Of a stretch of 25,506 nucleotides of DNA, positions 7,925 through 15,678 are shown in pieces (positions within the stretch are counted from its first letter, which is position 1; each line of letters opens with the position of its first letter). The notes below the pieces were generated by a model. That model worked only from the letters and a program-made list of their open reading frames with translations, was not told the origin of the DNA and ran no database searches. This DNA is from an uncultured Parafilimonas sp. (GTDB lineage Bacteria > Bacteroidota > Bacteroidia > Chitinophagales > Chitinophagaceae): contig CALAGJ010000038.1 in assembly GCA_937892395.1 (NCBI GenBank), positions 1 through 25,506 on the forward strand. The letters are read 5' to 3'. The position numbers were made by a program, and so were the translations under genes.

Positions 7925-8869
7925 ATGAAAAAAATATTTTTTTCACTCCTATTCATGGCCATTGGCTTGAGCGCATTTTCATCAGATTCTACGGAAGTAA
8001 ATGTGGAGCAAATAAATGCTTATCTACAATTGGCTGATTCTTTAAACAAAGTGCTTAAATGGCAAACAGGCGTCATTAATCTGCCCGGCAATCACAGCAC
8101 TTTAAATGTACCAAAGGGATTCAAATATTTAGATGCTGCACAAAGCCAATACATAGTAAGTGACCTATGGGGCAATCCGAAAGATGAAACCATACTGGGC
8201 ATGATTTATCCGGAACAATATGGCGTTTTGGATGATAGTGCCTGGGCATTTATTGTTAGCTTTCAGGATATTGGTTTTGTAAAAGATGATGATGCAGATG
8301 ATATTGATTATGATGATTTACTCAAACAAATGAGAGAGGATTTTATAAAGGATAATGAAAATCGGAAAACACTGGGTCTGTCTTCATTGTATTTAGTTGG
8401 CTGGGCACAGCCTCCTTTTTATGATAAAAATAATAAGGTACTACACTGGGCAAAAGAGCTTAAAAGTGATGATGGCGGCCACACCCTCAATTATGACATT
8501 AGGATACTGGGCAGAAAGGGTGTACTGTCTTTAAATGCTGTATCCTCCATGGACATGCTGCCCTCAGTAAAAAAGAATATTGATGCTGCATTGAAAATGG
8601 CCAGTTTTACTGATGGCAATACGTATAAAGATTTTGACCCTAAAGTAGATGAAGTAGCTGCATGGACTATTGGTGGTTTAATAGCTGGAAAAATATTGCT
8701 GAAAGCAGGCTTGCTGGCTGGCTTGGGAAAATTCTTTTTAGTAGCATGGAAGTTTATCCTGATTGGCCTTGCGGCTTGTTGGGGTTTTATTAAAAAATTA
8801 TTTACAAAAAAGAAACAGGAAGATGGCATGGAGGAAGTAGTAGTTGATACACCCACAGATACCGAATAA
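7925..8869 (+). CDS. DUF2167 family membrane-anchored protein
   Basis: A 314-residue protein with an N-terminal signal peptide (MKKIFFSLLFMAIGLSAFSS). The extracytoplasmic domain has the DUF2167 pattern: TGVINLPGNHSTLNVPKGFKY near residues 48-70, then DLWGNP, WAFIVSFQDIGFVKDDDADDI, VGWAQPPFYD and HWAKEL. Two hydrophobic segments lie at about 248-290, followed by a Lys-rich then acidic tail. The family is widespread and of unknown function; it is predicted to be membrane-anchored with its main domain outside the cytoplasm. An intrinsic terminator follows. An overlapping frame at 7822-8037 is rejected. Confidence 0.88.
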   Translation: MKKIFFSLLFMAIGLSAFSSDSTEVNVEQINAYLQLADSLNKVLKWQTGVINLPGNHSTLNVPKGFKYLDAAQSQYIVSDLWGNPKDETILGMIYPEQYGVLDDSAWAFIVSFQDIGFVKDDDADDIDYDDLLKQMREDFIKDNENRKTLGLSSLYLVGWAQPPFYDKNNKVLHWAKELKSDDGGHTLNYDIRILGRKGVLSLNAVSSMDMLPSVKKNIDAALKMASFTDGNTYKDFDPKVDEVAAWTIGGLIAGKILLKAGLLAGLGKFFLVAWKFILIGLAACWGFIKKLFTKKKQEDGMEEVVVDTPTDTE

Positions 8870-8887
8870 ATAAAATAAATCTTACCA

Positions 8888-8917
8888 GGCCACTTTTTTT
8901 TGTGGCCTTCTTTTTTT
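8888..8917 (+). terminator. Intrinsic terminator after the DUF2167 gene
   Basis: GGCCAC (8888-8893), an eight-T loop, then GTGGCC (8902-8907), followed by TTCTTTTTTT. This is a compact intrinsic terminator 19 bp after the stop codon. Confidence 0.85.
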
Positions 8918-9008
8918 ATGAAAACATTTGTATGCAAATATTTGGGCTACAATTTTTTGGTAGGGATAGGCATTTATTGGTCATTTATTTTTATAAAAAA
9001 TCAGTGAT

Positions 9009-9059
9009 ATGAAATATTTATTTATGCTATTTTTTTTATCAACTCTTTGTATGGCATGA
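9009..9059 (+). other. Signal-peptide-coding frame interrupted at a T8 tract
   Basis: An ATG at 9009 opens a frame encoding MKYLFMLFFLSTLCMA and then a TGA at 9057-9059. This is a textbook signal peptide with nothing behind it. The downstream exported-type protein lies in another frame. The run of eight T at 9030-9037 is the obvious place for the shift. With nine T (or six) the frame from 9009 would pass straight into the downstream protein, giving a signal peptide ending near INSLYG. Confidence 0.7.
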
Positions 9060-9712
9060 CGCAGCACAGTATGCAACATGGTGAAGACAGACCTTCCACA
9101 CATGGCATGCTTATTTTTGGAAATACCACTTTATATGCATCATACCTGTCACTATTTCACGGCCCGCATAATTATCAAGTAATATTAGAATTAAAATGCA
9201 GCAAAAAAATGCTCCAGAAATTTCAGCAGGACAAAAAAAATAATCCCGCATTTACTTCTTATACAATAGAGCCTGAAATTTTTATTCTGCCTGATATGCT
9301 GGCCAAGCCAAGACCTTTCAAGGTAAATCTTTATCGTGGTCATTTTGAAAGAGGTGGCGTATTGATAGCCCAGAACGTACAAGTTGAGATCAAGCAAATG
9401 ATTTACTATAAAAAAATTGATCCTACAACTGCTAAGCTGCCCAATGCATCATATATTATTTTTGGAAATAGTGCCGAGCAATATGCCATCCATGCCATAA
9501 GCAATAAGCCCGACTTTGAGCAGGTAATCGAAATCATCTGTAGTAATCTAAACTGGCTGAACCAAAAAAAATATTGTGAACTAAGTCTGCAAGAAAATAA
9601 TACTCCGGTGGGAGTAAGTAGTAATCTGATAACCATAAATAATAACCCGGATATCCAAACCATAACTTTGCTGCGTCAGCTTTATTTGGAATGGGATGAT
9701 CTAAAAAATTAA
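9047..9712 (+). CDS. Conserved exported protein of unknown function, 5' end frameshifted
   Basis: The open frame gives up to 221 residues from a TTG at 9047, or 218 from the ATG at 9056. It opens with a His-rich stretch (TQHSMQHGEDRP) and then HGMLIFGNTTLYASYLSLFHGPHNYQ in two blocks. I recall this pattern from uncharacterised exported proteins but cannot name the family. Then come IEPEIFILPD and a central FKVNLYRGHFERGG. Two TPVGVS-like and WDDL segments lie near the end. The His-rich start could bind metal; this is inference. No signal peptide is in frame, but a perfect one lies immediately upstream in another frame (9009). The real gene therefore probably starts at 9009 with a one-base slip at a T8 tract. 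The glutamine amidotransferase gene begins 2 bp after its stop. Confidence 0.65.
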   Translation: MYGMTQHSMQHGEDRPSTHGMLIFGNTTLYASYLSLFHGPHNYQVILELKCSKKMLQKFQQDKKNNPAFTSYTIEPEIFILPDMLAKPRPFKVNLYRGHFERGGVLIAQNVQVEIKQMIYYKKIDPTTAKLPNASYIIFGNSAEQYAIHAISNKPDFEQVIEIICSNLNWLNQKKYCELSLQENNTPVGVSSNLITINNNPDIQTITLLRQLYLEWDDLKN

Positions 9713-9714
9713 TC

Positions 9715-10413
9715 ATGCGCTTACATTATTTCCAACATGCATCTTTTGAAAGCCCCGGCACCATTTTGGAATGGGCAGCGGCCAATCAGTGCATTGTAAC
9801 ACATACACCATTTTTTGATGCCTCTTATACAGTGCCTGACTTAAATAATATTGATGCACTCATCATAATGGGTGGCCCTATGAATGTGGATGAGGAAGAA
9901 AAATATCCCTGGCTGCAAGCAGAAAAATTATTGATACAAGAGGCCATAGCCAAAGGCAAAAAAGTATTGGGCATTTGCTTGGGTGCACAATTAATCATAT
10001 CTGCACTTGGCGGAAAAGTATTTGCAAATGATGTGAAGGAAATTGGATTTTTTCCTGTATCTATTATTAAGCATGCTTCCAATACATTGTTTTCAGCATA
10101 TATGGATTCCTCTGTGCTTTTTCATTGGCATGGAGATAGTTTTGATTTATTGCCCAGCATGCAATTACTGGCAAGTACTGCTGCATGCACCAATCAAGCT
10201 TTTGCAATGAATCATAATGTGCTTGGTATTCAGTTTCACCCGGAAGTAAATGAAGCAGTCATTGACAATATGATAGCGCATGAAGGAAATGAGCTGACTG
10301 AAAATGGAAGTTTTATTCAACCGCCGGAAGAAATACGCAGCCACTATCCTATGCTTGTAGATATTAAAGCACCATTCTTCCAGTTGTTGTCAACTTTCTT
10401 TTATGGAGTATAA
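9715..10413 (+). CDS. Class I glutamine amidotransferase-like protein
   Basis: A 232-residue stand-alone GATase class I domain of the GMP-synthase-like type. The nucleophile elbow GICLGAQ places the catalytic Cys at residue 88; QFHPE supplies His175 and Glu177. The oxyanion strand reads IIMGGPMNVDEE (about 50-61). The family hydrolyses glutamine, or has been repurposed, as in gamma-glutamyl peptide hydrolases; no synthetase partner is adjacent, so the acceptor is unknown. It begins 2 bp after the exported protein gene and overlaps the next small gene by 11 bp, which suggests a three-gene translationally coupled unit. Confidence 0.9.
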   Translation: MRLHYFQHASFESPGTILEWAAANQCIVTHTPFFDASYTVPDLNNIDALIIMGGPMNVDEEEKYPWLQAEKLLIQEAIAKGKKVLGICLGAQLIISALGGKVFANDVKEIGFFPVSIIKHASNTLFSAYMDSSVLFHWHGDSFDLLPSMQLLASTAACTNQAFAMNHNVLGIQFHPEVNEAVIDNMIAHEGNELTENGSFIQPPEEIRSHYPMLVDIKAPFFQLLSTFFYGV

Positions 10414-10636
10414 TGATCTGATAGGTTCTCTTGGTGTGGGTCTTATTTTAATAGCCTACTTCTTAAACAGTTTTGCTTTTATACCAAAGGATGGCAAATT
10501 GTTTTTTATGCTAAATATTGCTGGCTCTGCACTGGCTTGTTATGCATCATTCTTGATTAACTATTATCCATTTATTGTATTGGAAGGCGCATGGTGTGTA
10601 GTATCTATAATTGGCATGTGGAAGATTAAAAGATAA
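10403..10636 (+). CDS. Small membrane protein, CBU_0592-like
   Basis: A 77-residue protein with three hydrophobic segments (about residues 6-26, 32-52 and 55-73). It resembles the CBU_0592 small membrane family: IGSLGVGLILIAYFLNSF, then a short loop, then LNIAGSALACYASFLINYYPF and LEGAWCVVSIIG. Function is unknown. Its ATG lies inside the 3' end of the amidotransferase gene (11-bp overlap). It converges on the histidine phosphatase gene with an 18-bp gap and no visible terminator. Confidence 0.8.
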   Translation: MEYNDLIGSLGVGLILIAYFLNSFAFIPKDGKLFFMLNIAGSALACYASFLINYYPFIVLEGAWCVVSIIGMWKIKR

Positions 10637-10654
10637 TGTGCTTATCCAATAATT

Positions 10655-11152
10655 TTAAGGATTTGCGGCCCCATATACAGAAGCATTAAAATAAAATTGC
10701 TTTCCCCTTTTTGTAATGATGTATAAATTATTATAAGCATTATCTGGCAAGTCATTAATCAATACTGTTCTGCCCAGCAGCTTATTTACAAGATCATCTA
10801 CTGTATTGCTATGACCAATAATTAATGTATTTCTTTTGGTATGTCGAAGACTGTCTGTAAATGTAGAATCAGCATTTGTATCATATATCAGTATGGGCAG
10901 ATGATAAAAGTCTGCCATTGGCGCAGCCGTAGATCGCGTTCTGGTAGTATTGGTAGAATAAATTTGAGTGATATGTGCATATTGCAAACGCTCTCTTAAA
11001 TCTATTGCCCTTTGACGGCCTGCATCAGACAATGGCACATCGCCACTCATGGTTGCATTTGGCGCAGCCTTTTCTGCATGTCTAACTATATAAAATGAAG
11101 TTGTTTTACAAGAATAAAAAAAGAGAATACTTAGTAAAAATAAATGCTTCAT
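10655..11152 (-). CDS. Histidine phosphatase family lipoprotein
   Basis: A 165-residue phosphoglycerate-mutase-like (branch 1, SixA-like) phosphatase. The start at 11152 gives MKHLFLLSILFFYSC, a lipoprotein signal with Cys15; an in-frame start 16 codons upstream would spoil it. The phosphate pocket is FYIVRHAEKA (catalytic His25) and the second His lies in LIIGHSNT. The PLSDAGRQRAIDLRERL helix follows the usual spacing. It is expected in the periplasm, tethered to a membrane. The substrate is unknown. It is separate from the cobC-type phosphatase nearby. Confidence 0.88.
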   Translation of the reverse strand: MKHLFLLSILFFYSCKTTSFYIVRHAEKAAPNATMSGDVPLSDAGRQRAIDLRERLQYAHITQIYSTNTTRTRSTAAPMADFYHLPILIYDTNADSTFTDSLRHTKRNTLIIGHSNTVDDLVNKLLGRTVLINDLPDNAYNNLYIITKRGKQFYFNASVYGAANP

Positions 11153-11260
11153 AATTTTTTTTCTATGAGAAATGAAATGTTTGGGTAAATAATTTTTCAA
11201 TAAAATATTTACGCTAAGAATAAAATTGAGTCAATTTAAATTATTCTTAAAAATGGTTTG

Positions 11261-11839
11261 TTATTTTCCGAAAGCAGACAGGTTGCTTCCAAATATTTTT
11301 ACAGAAATAGCCAATAAAATTACACCAAAAAATTTACGTATTGCAGTCAATCCATTTACACCCAATACCTTTTCAATCCACTGCAATGAAATGAGTACCA
11401 AAAATACCAACACTAAATTGATAACTATGCCGAAAGTAATATAGAACTCTTCAAAATTTGCCTTCAAAGACATGATGGTAGTAAGTGTGCCACTTCCAGC
11501 TATTAAAGGAAAGGCAATAGGAACCAATGTACCGCTACTTGCATTTTCATCCTGCTTAAATAATTCAAGACCCAGTACCATTTCTATACCTATTAAAAAC
11601 ATAATGATAGAACCTCCAATGGCAAAGGATTGTACATCAACACCAAGAATTTTTAATATCGGCTTGCCGGCAAAAAGAAATAAAATCATCAATCCTCCTG
11701 ACACCAATGTGGCTTGTACATTTTTTATCTGACCCATCTTTTTTTTCATGGATATGAGTACGGGCACAGAGCCTATAATATCTATTACGGCAAATAGTGT
11801 AAACGTAACTGTAAGCAGTTTGTCAAATTCAAATGCCAT
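11261..11839 (-). CDS. MarC family integral membrane protein
   Basis: A 192-residue protein with about six membrane segments, of the MarC/UPF0056 family. Recognisable parts are LFAVIDIIGSVPVLISM near the N-terminus, FAIGGSIIMFLIGIEMVLG in the middle, and PIAFPLIAGSGTLTTIMSL, the typical family signature. The C-terminus ends with a membrane segment containing IRKFFGVILLAISVKIF. Transport function is unproven. The start ATG at 11839 (MAFEFDKLL) is chosen; the longer frame would reach into cobC. It lies 20 bp behind cobC, but a perfect TAnnTTTG box in that gap suggests its own promoter. Confidence 0.9.
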   Translation of the reverse strand: MAFEFDKLLTVTFTLFAVIDIIGSVPVLISMKKKMGQIKNVQATLVSGGLMILFLFAGKPILKILGVDVQSFAIGGSIIMFLIGIEMVLGLELFKQDENASSGTLVPIAFPLIAGSGTLTTIMSLKANFEEFYITFGIVINLVLVFLVLISLQWIEKVLGVNGLTAIRKFFGVILLAISVKIFGSNLSAFGK

Positions 11840-11851
11840 AAATGCTTTTTG

Positions 11852-11859
11852 CAAATATA
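11852..11859 (-). promoter_or_regulatory. Bacteroidota -7 box in front of marC
   Basis: The minus strand reads TATATTTG, an exact TAnnTTTG match, 12 bp before the marC ATG and abutting the cobC stop. No good TTTG partner is visible 19-21 bp upstream, so the call rests on one box. Confidence 0.4.
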
Positions 11860-12465
11860 TCACATATAAGATGGTCGATGCCACTCAGTATGTGTAGGTG
11901 CTACATTGTGCAGTATTTCGTATTGCCATGCATCTTTTTCAAAGTATAATTTTATAACGCATCCATAATAAATTTTGAACACTTTGAATGAGTCTTCAAG
12001 GGCTGTATTTGTAATATGTGATAAGGTGCTTCTGATAACACCTGCATGGGTTACAACCGCCAATGGCGCTTCATGGATTAGTTTGTTTTCAAACAAAGCT
12101 ACACAGCGCTGATGCAGATCAATATAACTCTCACCACCAGGCACTTTTACATGTACAAAGTTCTGCATCCAAGGCTCTGTTTCGCTTCGCGGAATATCGT
12201 CCCATTTACGCATTTCCCATTGCCCACAATCCAGCTCCATGAGGTGAGGATGAATGATTTTTTCTTGCTGCACAAATAAACGATCTGCCAGTTTCTTACA
12301 ACGCTGTAATGGGCTTGTGTAAATGGTTTGAATATGTGTAGGTATAAAACCATCAATGGCTTTTGCTTCTGCTTCAAAACTTTCGGCCACATCTAAATCA
12401 GCCTGCCCATAACAAGTGCCAGCTTCTACAAGTGGCGTAGTATGTCTTACCAAATAAATTTCCAT
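11860..12465 (-). CDS. cobC: Alpha-ribazole phosphatase-like histidine phosphatase
   Basis: A 201-residue histidine phosphatase starting MEIYLVRHTTP, with the phosphate-accepting His8. The second His lies in VVTHAGVIR. CYGQADLDV and YTSPLQRCKKLAD match CobC-type enzymes, which remove the 5'-phosphate from alpha-ribazole phosphate or adenosylcobalamin phosphate late in B12 synthesis. The position directly after cobS, with its start 19 bp inside cobS, supports the B12 role over a general phosphatase. The start at 12465 is chosen because the longer frame begins far inside cobS. It is the last B12 gene of the operon. Confidence 0.9.
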   Translation of the reverse strand: MEIYLVRHTTPLVEAGTCYGQADLDVAESFEAEAKAIDGFIPTHIQTIYTSPLQRCKKLADRLFVQQEKIIHPHLMELDCGQWEMRKWDDIPRSETEPWMQNFVHVKVPGGESYIDLHQRCVALFENKLIHEAPLAVVTHAGVIRSTLSHITNTALEDSFKVFKIYYGCVIKLYFEKDAWQYEILHNVAPTHTEWHRPSYM

Positions 12466-13229
12466 AAAATGATTACACTCAAATAAAATAATAGTTCGGC
12501 CACCTGTTGTACTGTCCCCAGACAATCGCCTGTATAACCTCCAATCCATTTATGAAAATACCAGCGCAAGTATAGCATGCCAGCGAGTGGGAATATAAGT
12601 ACTGAAAAGATAGTGGGTATATTAAAAAGAAATAAAGGTAAAATGCCAAAAAATATAGCTGGTAATACTTCTATAACAGTAATTTTTTTTGCTAATGGCT
12701 TAGCTTTAGCATCTTCATTTTCTCTTACATAATTACTTATTGGCATTAATAAAACAGCACAAAGCCTCGATGCTGCATGTGCCGCTATAAGGGTATAAGG
12801 AAATTGCATTGGTGAGTATTCATATATTGCCTGAAGGCTTAAAAATTTTAAAACTAAAATACAACAAACACCCACCACTCCATAAGCCCCACTGCGACTA
12901 TCTTTCATGATGGATAGAATTTTTTCTTTTGTCCAGCCACCACCAAATCCATCACATACATCTGCAAAACCATCTTCATGAAATGCTCCGGTAATAAAGA
13001 TACTGGTAACCATAGAAAGCACTATGGCAATATCCGGATTGAAGAGATAATTAAACCCAATAAATGCCAGTGCGGATAAGCCTCCAACAATCCATCCAAT
13101 CAAAGGAAAATAGCGTGTTGCTTTATTCAAATCAGTGGCACTATGATCAATCCATTTTGGACAAGGTATGCGTGTGTAAAACATTAACGCAGAAAAAAAA
13201 TACCTTATTTCATTTTGAATCATACACAA
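12447..13229 (-). CDS. cobS: Adenosylcobinamide-GDP ribazoletransferase (cobalamin synthase)
   Basis: Joins adenosylcobinamide-GDP to alpha-ribazole (or its phosphate), the step that attaches the lower ligand of cobalamin. It is an integral inner-membrane protein. The 260-residue length is normal. The catalytic signature FHEDGFADVCDGFGGGW lies at residues 83-99, with the conserved Asp pairs. KDSRSGAYGVVG follows, and several membrane helices occupy the second half. ATG at 13229 or 13223 are both possible starts. It lies 40 bp after cobT and overlaps cobC by 19 bp. Confidence 0.96.
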   Translation of the reverse strand: MCMIQNEIRYFFSALMFYTRIPCPKWIDHSATDLNKATRYFPLIGWIVGGLSALAFIGFNYLFNPDIAIVLSMVTSIFITGAFHEDGFADVCDGFGGGWTKEKILSIMKDSRSGAYGVVGVCCILVLKFLSLQAIYEYSPMQFPYTLIAAHAASRLCAVLLMPISNYVRENEDAKAKPLAKKITVIEVLPAIFFGILPLFLFNIPTIFSVLIFPLAGMLYLRWYFHKWIGGYTGDCLGTVQQVAELLFYLSVIILWKFIW

Positions 13230-13269
13230 GGATATAAGTGGCTAATGTAATCAGCAAATGATCATCTGT

Positions 13270-14319
13270 TTATTGTTTTTCTGAAACACCGGCGGATTCA
13301 AAGCTGGCCATTTCATTTAAGAAGCCGACAGCACTTTGCAATAGTGGAATGGCAAGTGCGGCACCTGTACCTTCGCCCAAGCGCATACCAAGCTGTAGCA
13401 ATGGTGTGGCCCCAATTTGTTTGAGCATTTTTTCATGACCAAGTTCCCCACTGGTATGTGCAAAAATGCAATGCTGTAGCAATGCACTACTACCATCCAG
13501 TATTACGCTTTTTTGTGCAGGTGTATCCAGTATAGCAATTGCTGCATATAGTGCTGCTGTTGCTATAAAGCCATCCACAAGTATAACCATTTTGAGTTGG
13601 TATGCTTGTAGAAATGCACCCGCCATCATGGCTATTTCAAACCCGCCAATTCTTGCTAGCAAAGCATGTGGTGTAATGTCCTCCCGGAGGTTATGATATT
13701 GCGCAGCATCAGATAATGCATTTAATTTTTTTTGAAGCTGCTCATCACTTGCACCTGTTCCTCTACCTACACATTCCTCCAAAGGCAAACCTGTGTAATG
13801 ATGCATAATTAAGCTTGCTGATGATGTATTGCCAATGCCCATTTCCCCAAAGCCAATTGTATTGCAGCCTTCATCAAAAATATGCTGTACTATAGCTTTC
13901 CCTTTTTCTATAGATTGTATCAATGCTTCATGGCTCATGGCCCAGCCTTGTTTATAAGACTGTGTGCCTTTGCCCTGCTTAGCATGTATAATGGGCAATG
14001 CAGGATCAAAATCAAAATTTACACCCGCATCTACCACAGTAAGTGCAGTATGATGTTGTTTACAAAATACATTGATGGCAGCACCGCCTTGTACAAAATT
14101 CAACACCATTTGTGCAGTTACTGCCTGTGGGTAAGGATTCACTTCTCCATCAGCAGCTATACCATGATCTCCGGCAAATACTACTATATGTGGTTTTGAA
14201 ATAACTGGTGTGCAGCTTTGTTGTATAATGCCTATCTGTAAGGCCATTTGCTCCAGCATACCCAATGCACCAATGGGCTTTGTTTTGTTATTAATTTTAT
14301 CTAATAGTTGTGCTTGCAT
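13270..14319 (-). CDS. cobT: Nicotinate-nucleotide--dimethylbenzimidazole phosphoribosyltransferase
   Basis: Transfers phosphoribose from nicotinate mononucleotide to a lower-ligand base such as dimethylbenzimidazole, giving alpha-ribazole 5'-phosphate. The 349-residue protein is full-length. Hallmarks are the TKPIGALGMLE start, VVFAGDHGIAADGEVNPYP, the GEMGIGNTSSAS loop, and the C-terminal MRLGEGTGAALA containing the conserved catalytic Glu. Its ATG overlaps the stop codon of the upstream Dph6-like gene by one base (a TAATG junction), so the two are almost certainly translationally coupled. Base preference (benzimidazole versus others) cannot be judged from the sequence. Confidence 0.97.
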   Translation of the reverse strand: MQAQLLDKINNKTKPIGALGMLEQMALQIGIIQQSCTPVISKPHIVVFAGDHGIAADGEVNPYPQAVTAQMVLNFVQGGAAINVFCKQHHTALTVVDAGVNFDFDPALPIIHAKQGKGTQSYKQGWAMSHEALIQSIEKGKAIVQHIFDEGCNTIGFGEMGIGNTSSASLIMHHYTGLPLEECVGRGTGASDEQLQKKLNALSDAAQYHNLREDITPHALLARIGGFEIAMMAGAFLQAYQLKMVILVDGFIATAALYAAIAILDTPAQKSVILDGSSALLQHCIFAHTSGELGHEKMLKQIGATPLLQLGMRLGEGTGAALAIPLLQSAVGFLNEMASFESAGVSEKQ

Positions 14320-15053
14320 TATGTATCGATTATATTTTTAAAGTTGATATCACAAAACCAAAATCCTTTTGTACCCACATCTTTTATAGGAGTGGGGTGA
14401 TTGCTGTATTCAATGTTTAAAGGGGTATATTTTTTTGCGCCCTGCGCAATGAGGATGGGCTGTTTATAAAAAGGGGCATCAAAACAAAAGCTATGAAACT
14501 CACCATTTTCGCCGCAGGCGTCCACATGCGTTGGCAGTTCGTTTAAAAAATTTTCATCAATCATTTTACCACACCATGTATCATCCAAATAGCCATCATT
14601 TATACAACAGATACATGTTTTAAAACCCTTTGCTATAAAGTCTTTTACAATACATGTAGTGTCCATTTTCCAAAGGGGAAATACACAATGCATATCAAGC
14701 GCAGCCATTTTCTGTTCTCTATATGCACGGAGATCTTCTAAAAAAATATCTCCAAATATTACATGATGGATTCCTTCGGATTTTGCTAAGCTAAGCGCCG
14801 TTTGCATTTGATGTTCATATTCCAAGTTGTTTGCTTCGTATACATACATTTTTAATAGGGGTATGCCCAATTGTGCAGCTTGTGCATCAATGAGTTCCTC
14901 TCTTACGCCATGCATAGAAAGCCTTTTATAAGTGCCATTGAAAGTACTCAATAAATATTTTACATCATATACAGCTTCGCTGAATATTTTATACAAGGCA
15001 TAGCTACTGTCTTTGCCTCCACTCCATGAAAATATGGCAGGTATCTTACTCAT
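14319..15053 (-). CDS. Dph6-like ATP pyrophosphatase (diphthine--ammonia ligase family)
   Basis: A 244-residue adenine-nucleotide alpha-hydrolase (PP-loop) protein. The PP-loop SWSGGKDSS is at residues 9-17. The Dph6 signatures are FNGTYKRLSMHGVREELI, VIFGDIFLEDLRAYRE and the C-terminal CGENGEFHSFCFDAPF. In eukaryotes and archaea Dph6 amidates diphthine on EF2, but bacteria lack diphthamide, so the substrate must differ. It sits between cobU and cobT and is coupled to cobT by a one-base overlap, under the B12 riboswitch. That makes a corrinoid amidation or adenylation role an attractive inference, not a known fact. Confidence 0.88.
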   Translation of the reverse strand: MSKIPAIFSWSGGKDSSYALYKIFSEAVYDVKYLLSTFNGTYKRLSMHGVREELIDAQAAQLGIPLLKMYVYEANNLEYEHQMQTALSLAKSEGIHHVIFGDIFLEDLRAYREQKMAALDMHCVFPLWKMDTTCIVKDFIAKGFKTCICCINDGYLDDTWCGKMIDENFLNELPTHVDACGENGEFHSFCFDAPFYKQPILIAQGAKKYTPLNIEYSNHPTPIKDVGTKGFWFCDINFKNIIDT

Positions 15054-15119
15054 TTCATTTCACCAGATACTTTTTGTATATATTTTATATGGTATTACTT
15101 TTTTCATCATACATATCTG

Positions 15120-15635
15120 CTACGTAGTAGGGCTTTTTATTGTAAGCGGAATACCACTCACCATCAATATCACTTTATCGGCTGCTGCTGATATATATTG
15201 ATTTGCCCAGCCTTGCAAGTCTGTAAACTTGCGCCCAATAGGGGTTTCAGCATGTACACCCATGCCTATTTCATTACTAATGATGATAAAGTTACCGGGC
15301 CTTTTACTCAAAGCATCTATTTGATGTTTAAATAAAACCAGAGCAGCATCTACATCATTTTTGGTATCCATAAAAAAATTGGTCAGCCAAAGAGTTACAC
15401 AATCAATGACGCAAACTTTATTGTCTAAGGATAAGGTGGTAAGGTCTCTTTGCTCTTCCATATTTGTCCATCTGTTATCCCTTTCATGCTGATGCCGCTG
15501 AATCCTTTGTCCAAAATCATCATCCCACACTTTTGCAGTGGCCACGTACACAGGGTGTGTACTAAGAGATAATGCCAACTGCTGTGCATAGCTACTCTTG
15601 CCACTTCTTGCTCCGCCTGTTATAAATATTATCAT
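15120..15635 (-). CDS. cobU: Adenosylcobinamide kinase / adenosylcobinamide-phosphate guanylyltransferase
   Basis: A bifunctional CobU/CobP enzyme that phosphorylates adenosylcobinamide and then transfers GMP, giving adenosylcobinamide-GDP for CobS. The 171-residue length is typical. The P-loop GGARSGKS is at residues 7-14. RIQRHQHERDNRW (about 44-56) contains the His expected to carry GMP (about His48). VIDCVTLWLTNF and IISNEIGMGV are conserved. The start is the ATG at 15635. It lies 43 bp after the BtuF-like gene and 66 bp before the Dph6-like gene. Confidence 0.96.
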   Translation of the reverse strand: MIIFITGGARSGKSSYAQQLALSLSTHPVYVATAKVWDDDFGQRIQRHQHERDNRWTNMEEQRDLTTLSLDNKVCVIDCVTLWLTNFFMDTKNDVDAALVLFKHQIDALSKRPGNFIIISNEIGMGVHAETPIGRKFTDLQGWANQYISAAADKVILMVSGIPLTIKSPTT

Positions 15636-15678
15636 TGTATAAATTGGTACATAGTAAAAATAATTTACACATAGCCCA

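Noticed and set aside
7822..8037. Plus-strand frame overlapping the DUF2167 start
   Set aside because: It overlaps a gene with a clear signal peptide and domain; the translation has no family pattern.
13882..14199. Plus-strand open frame opposite cobT
   Set aside because: It lies antisense to a complete, well-conserved enzyme and has no motif of its own.
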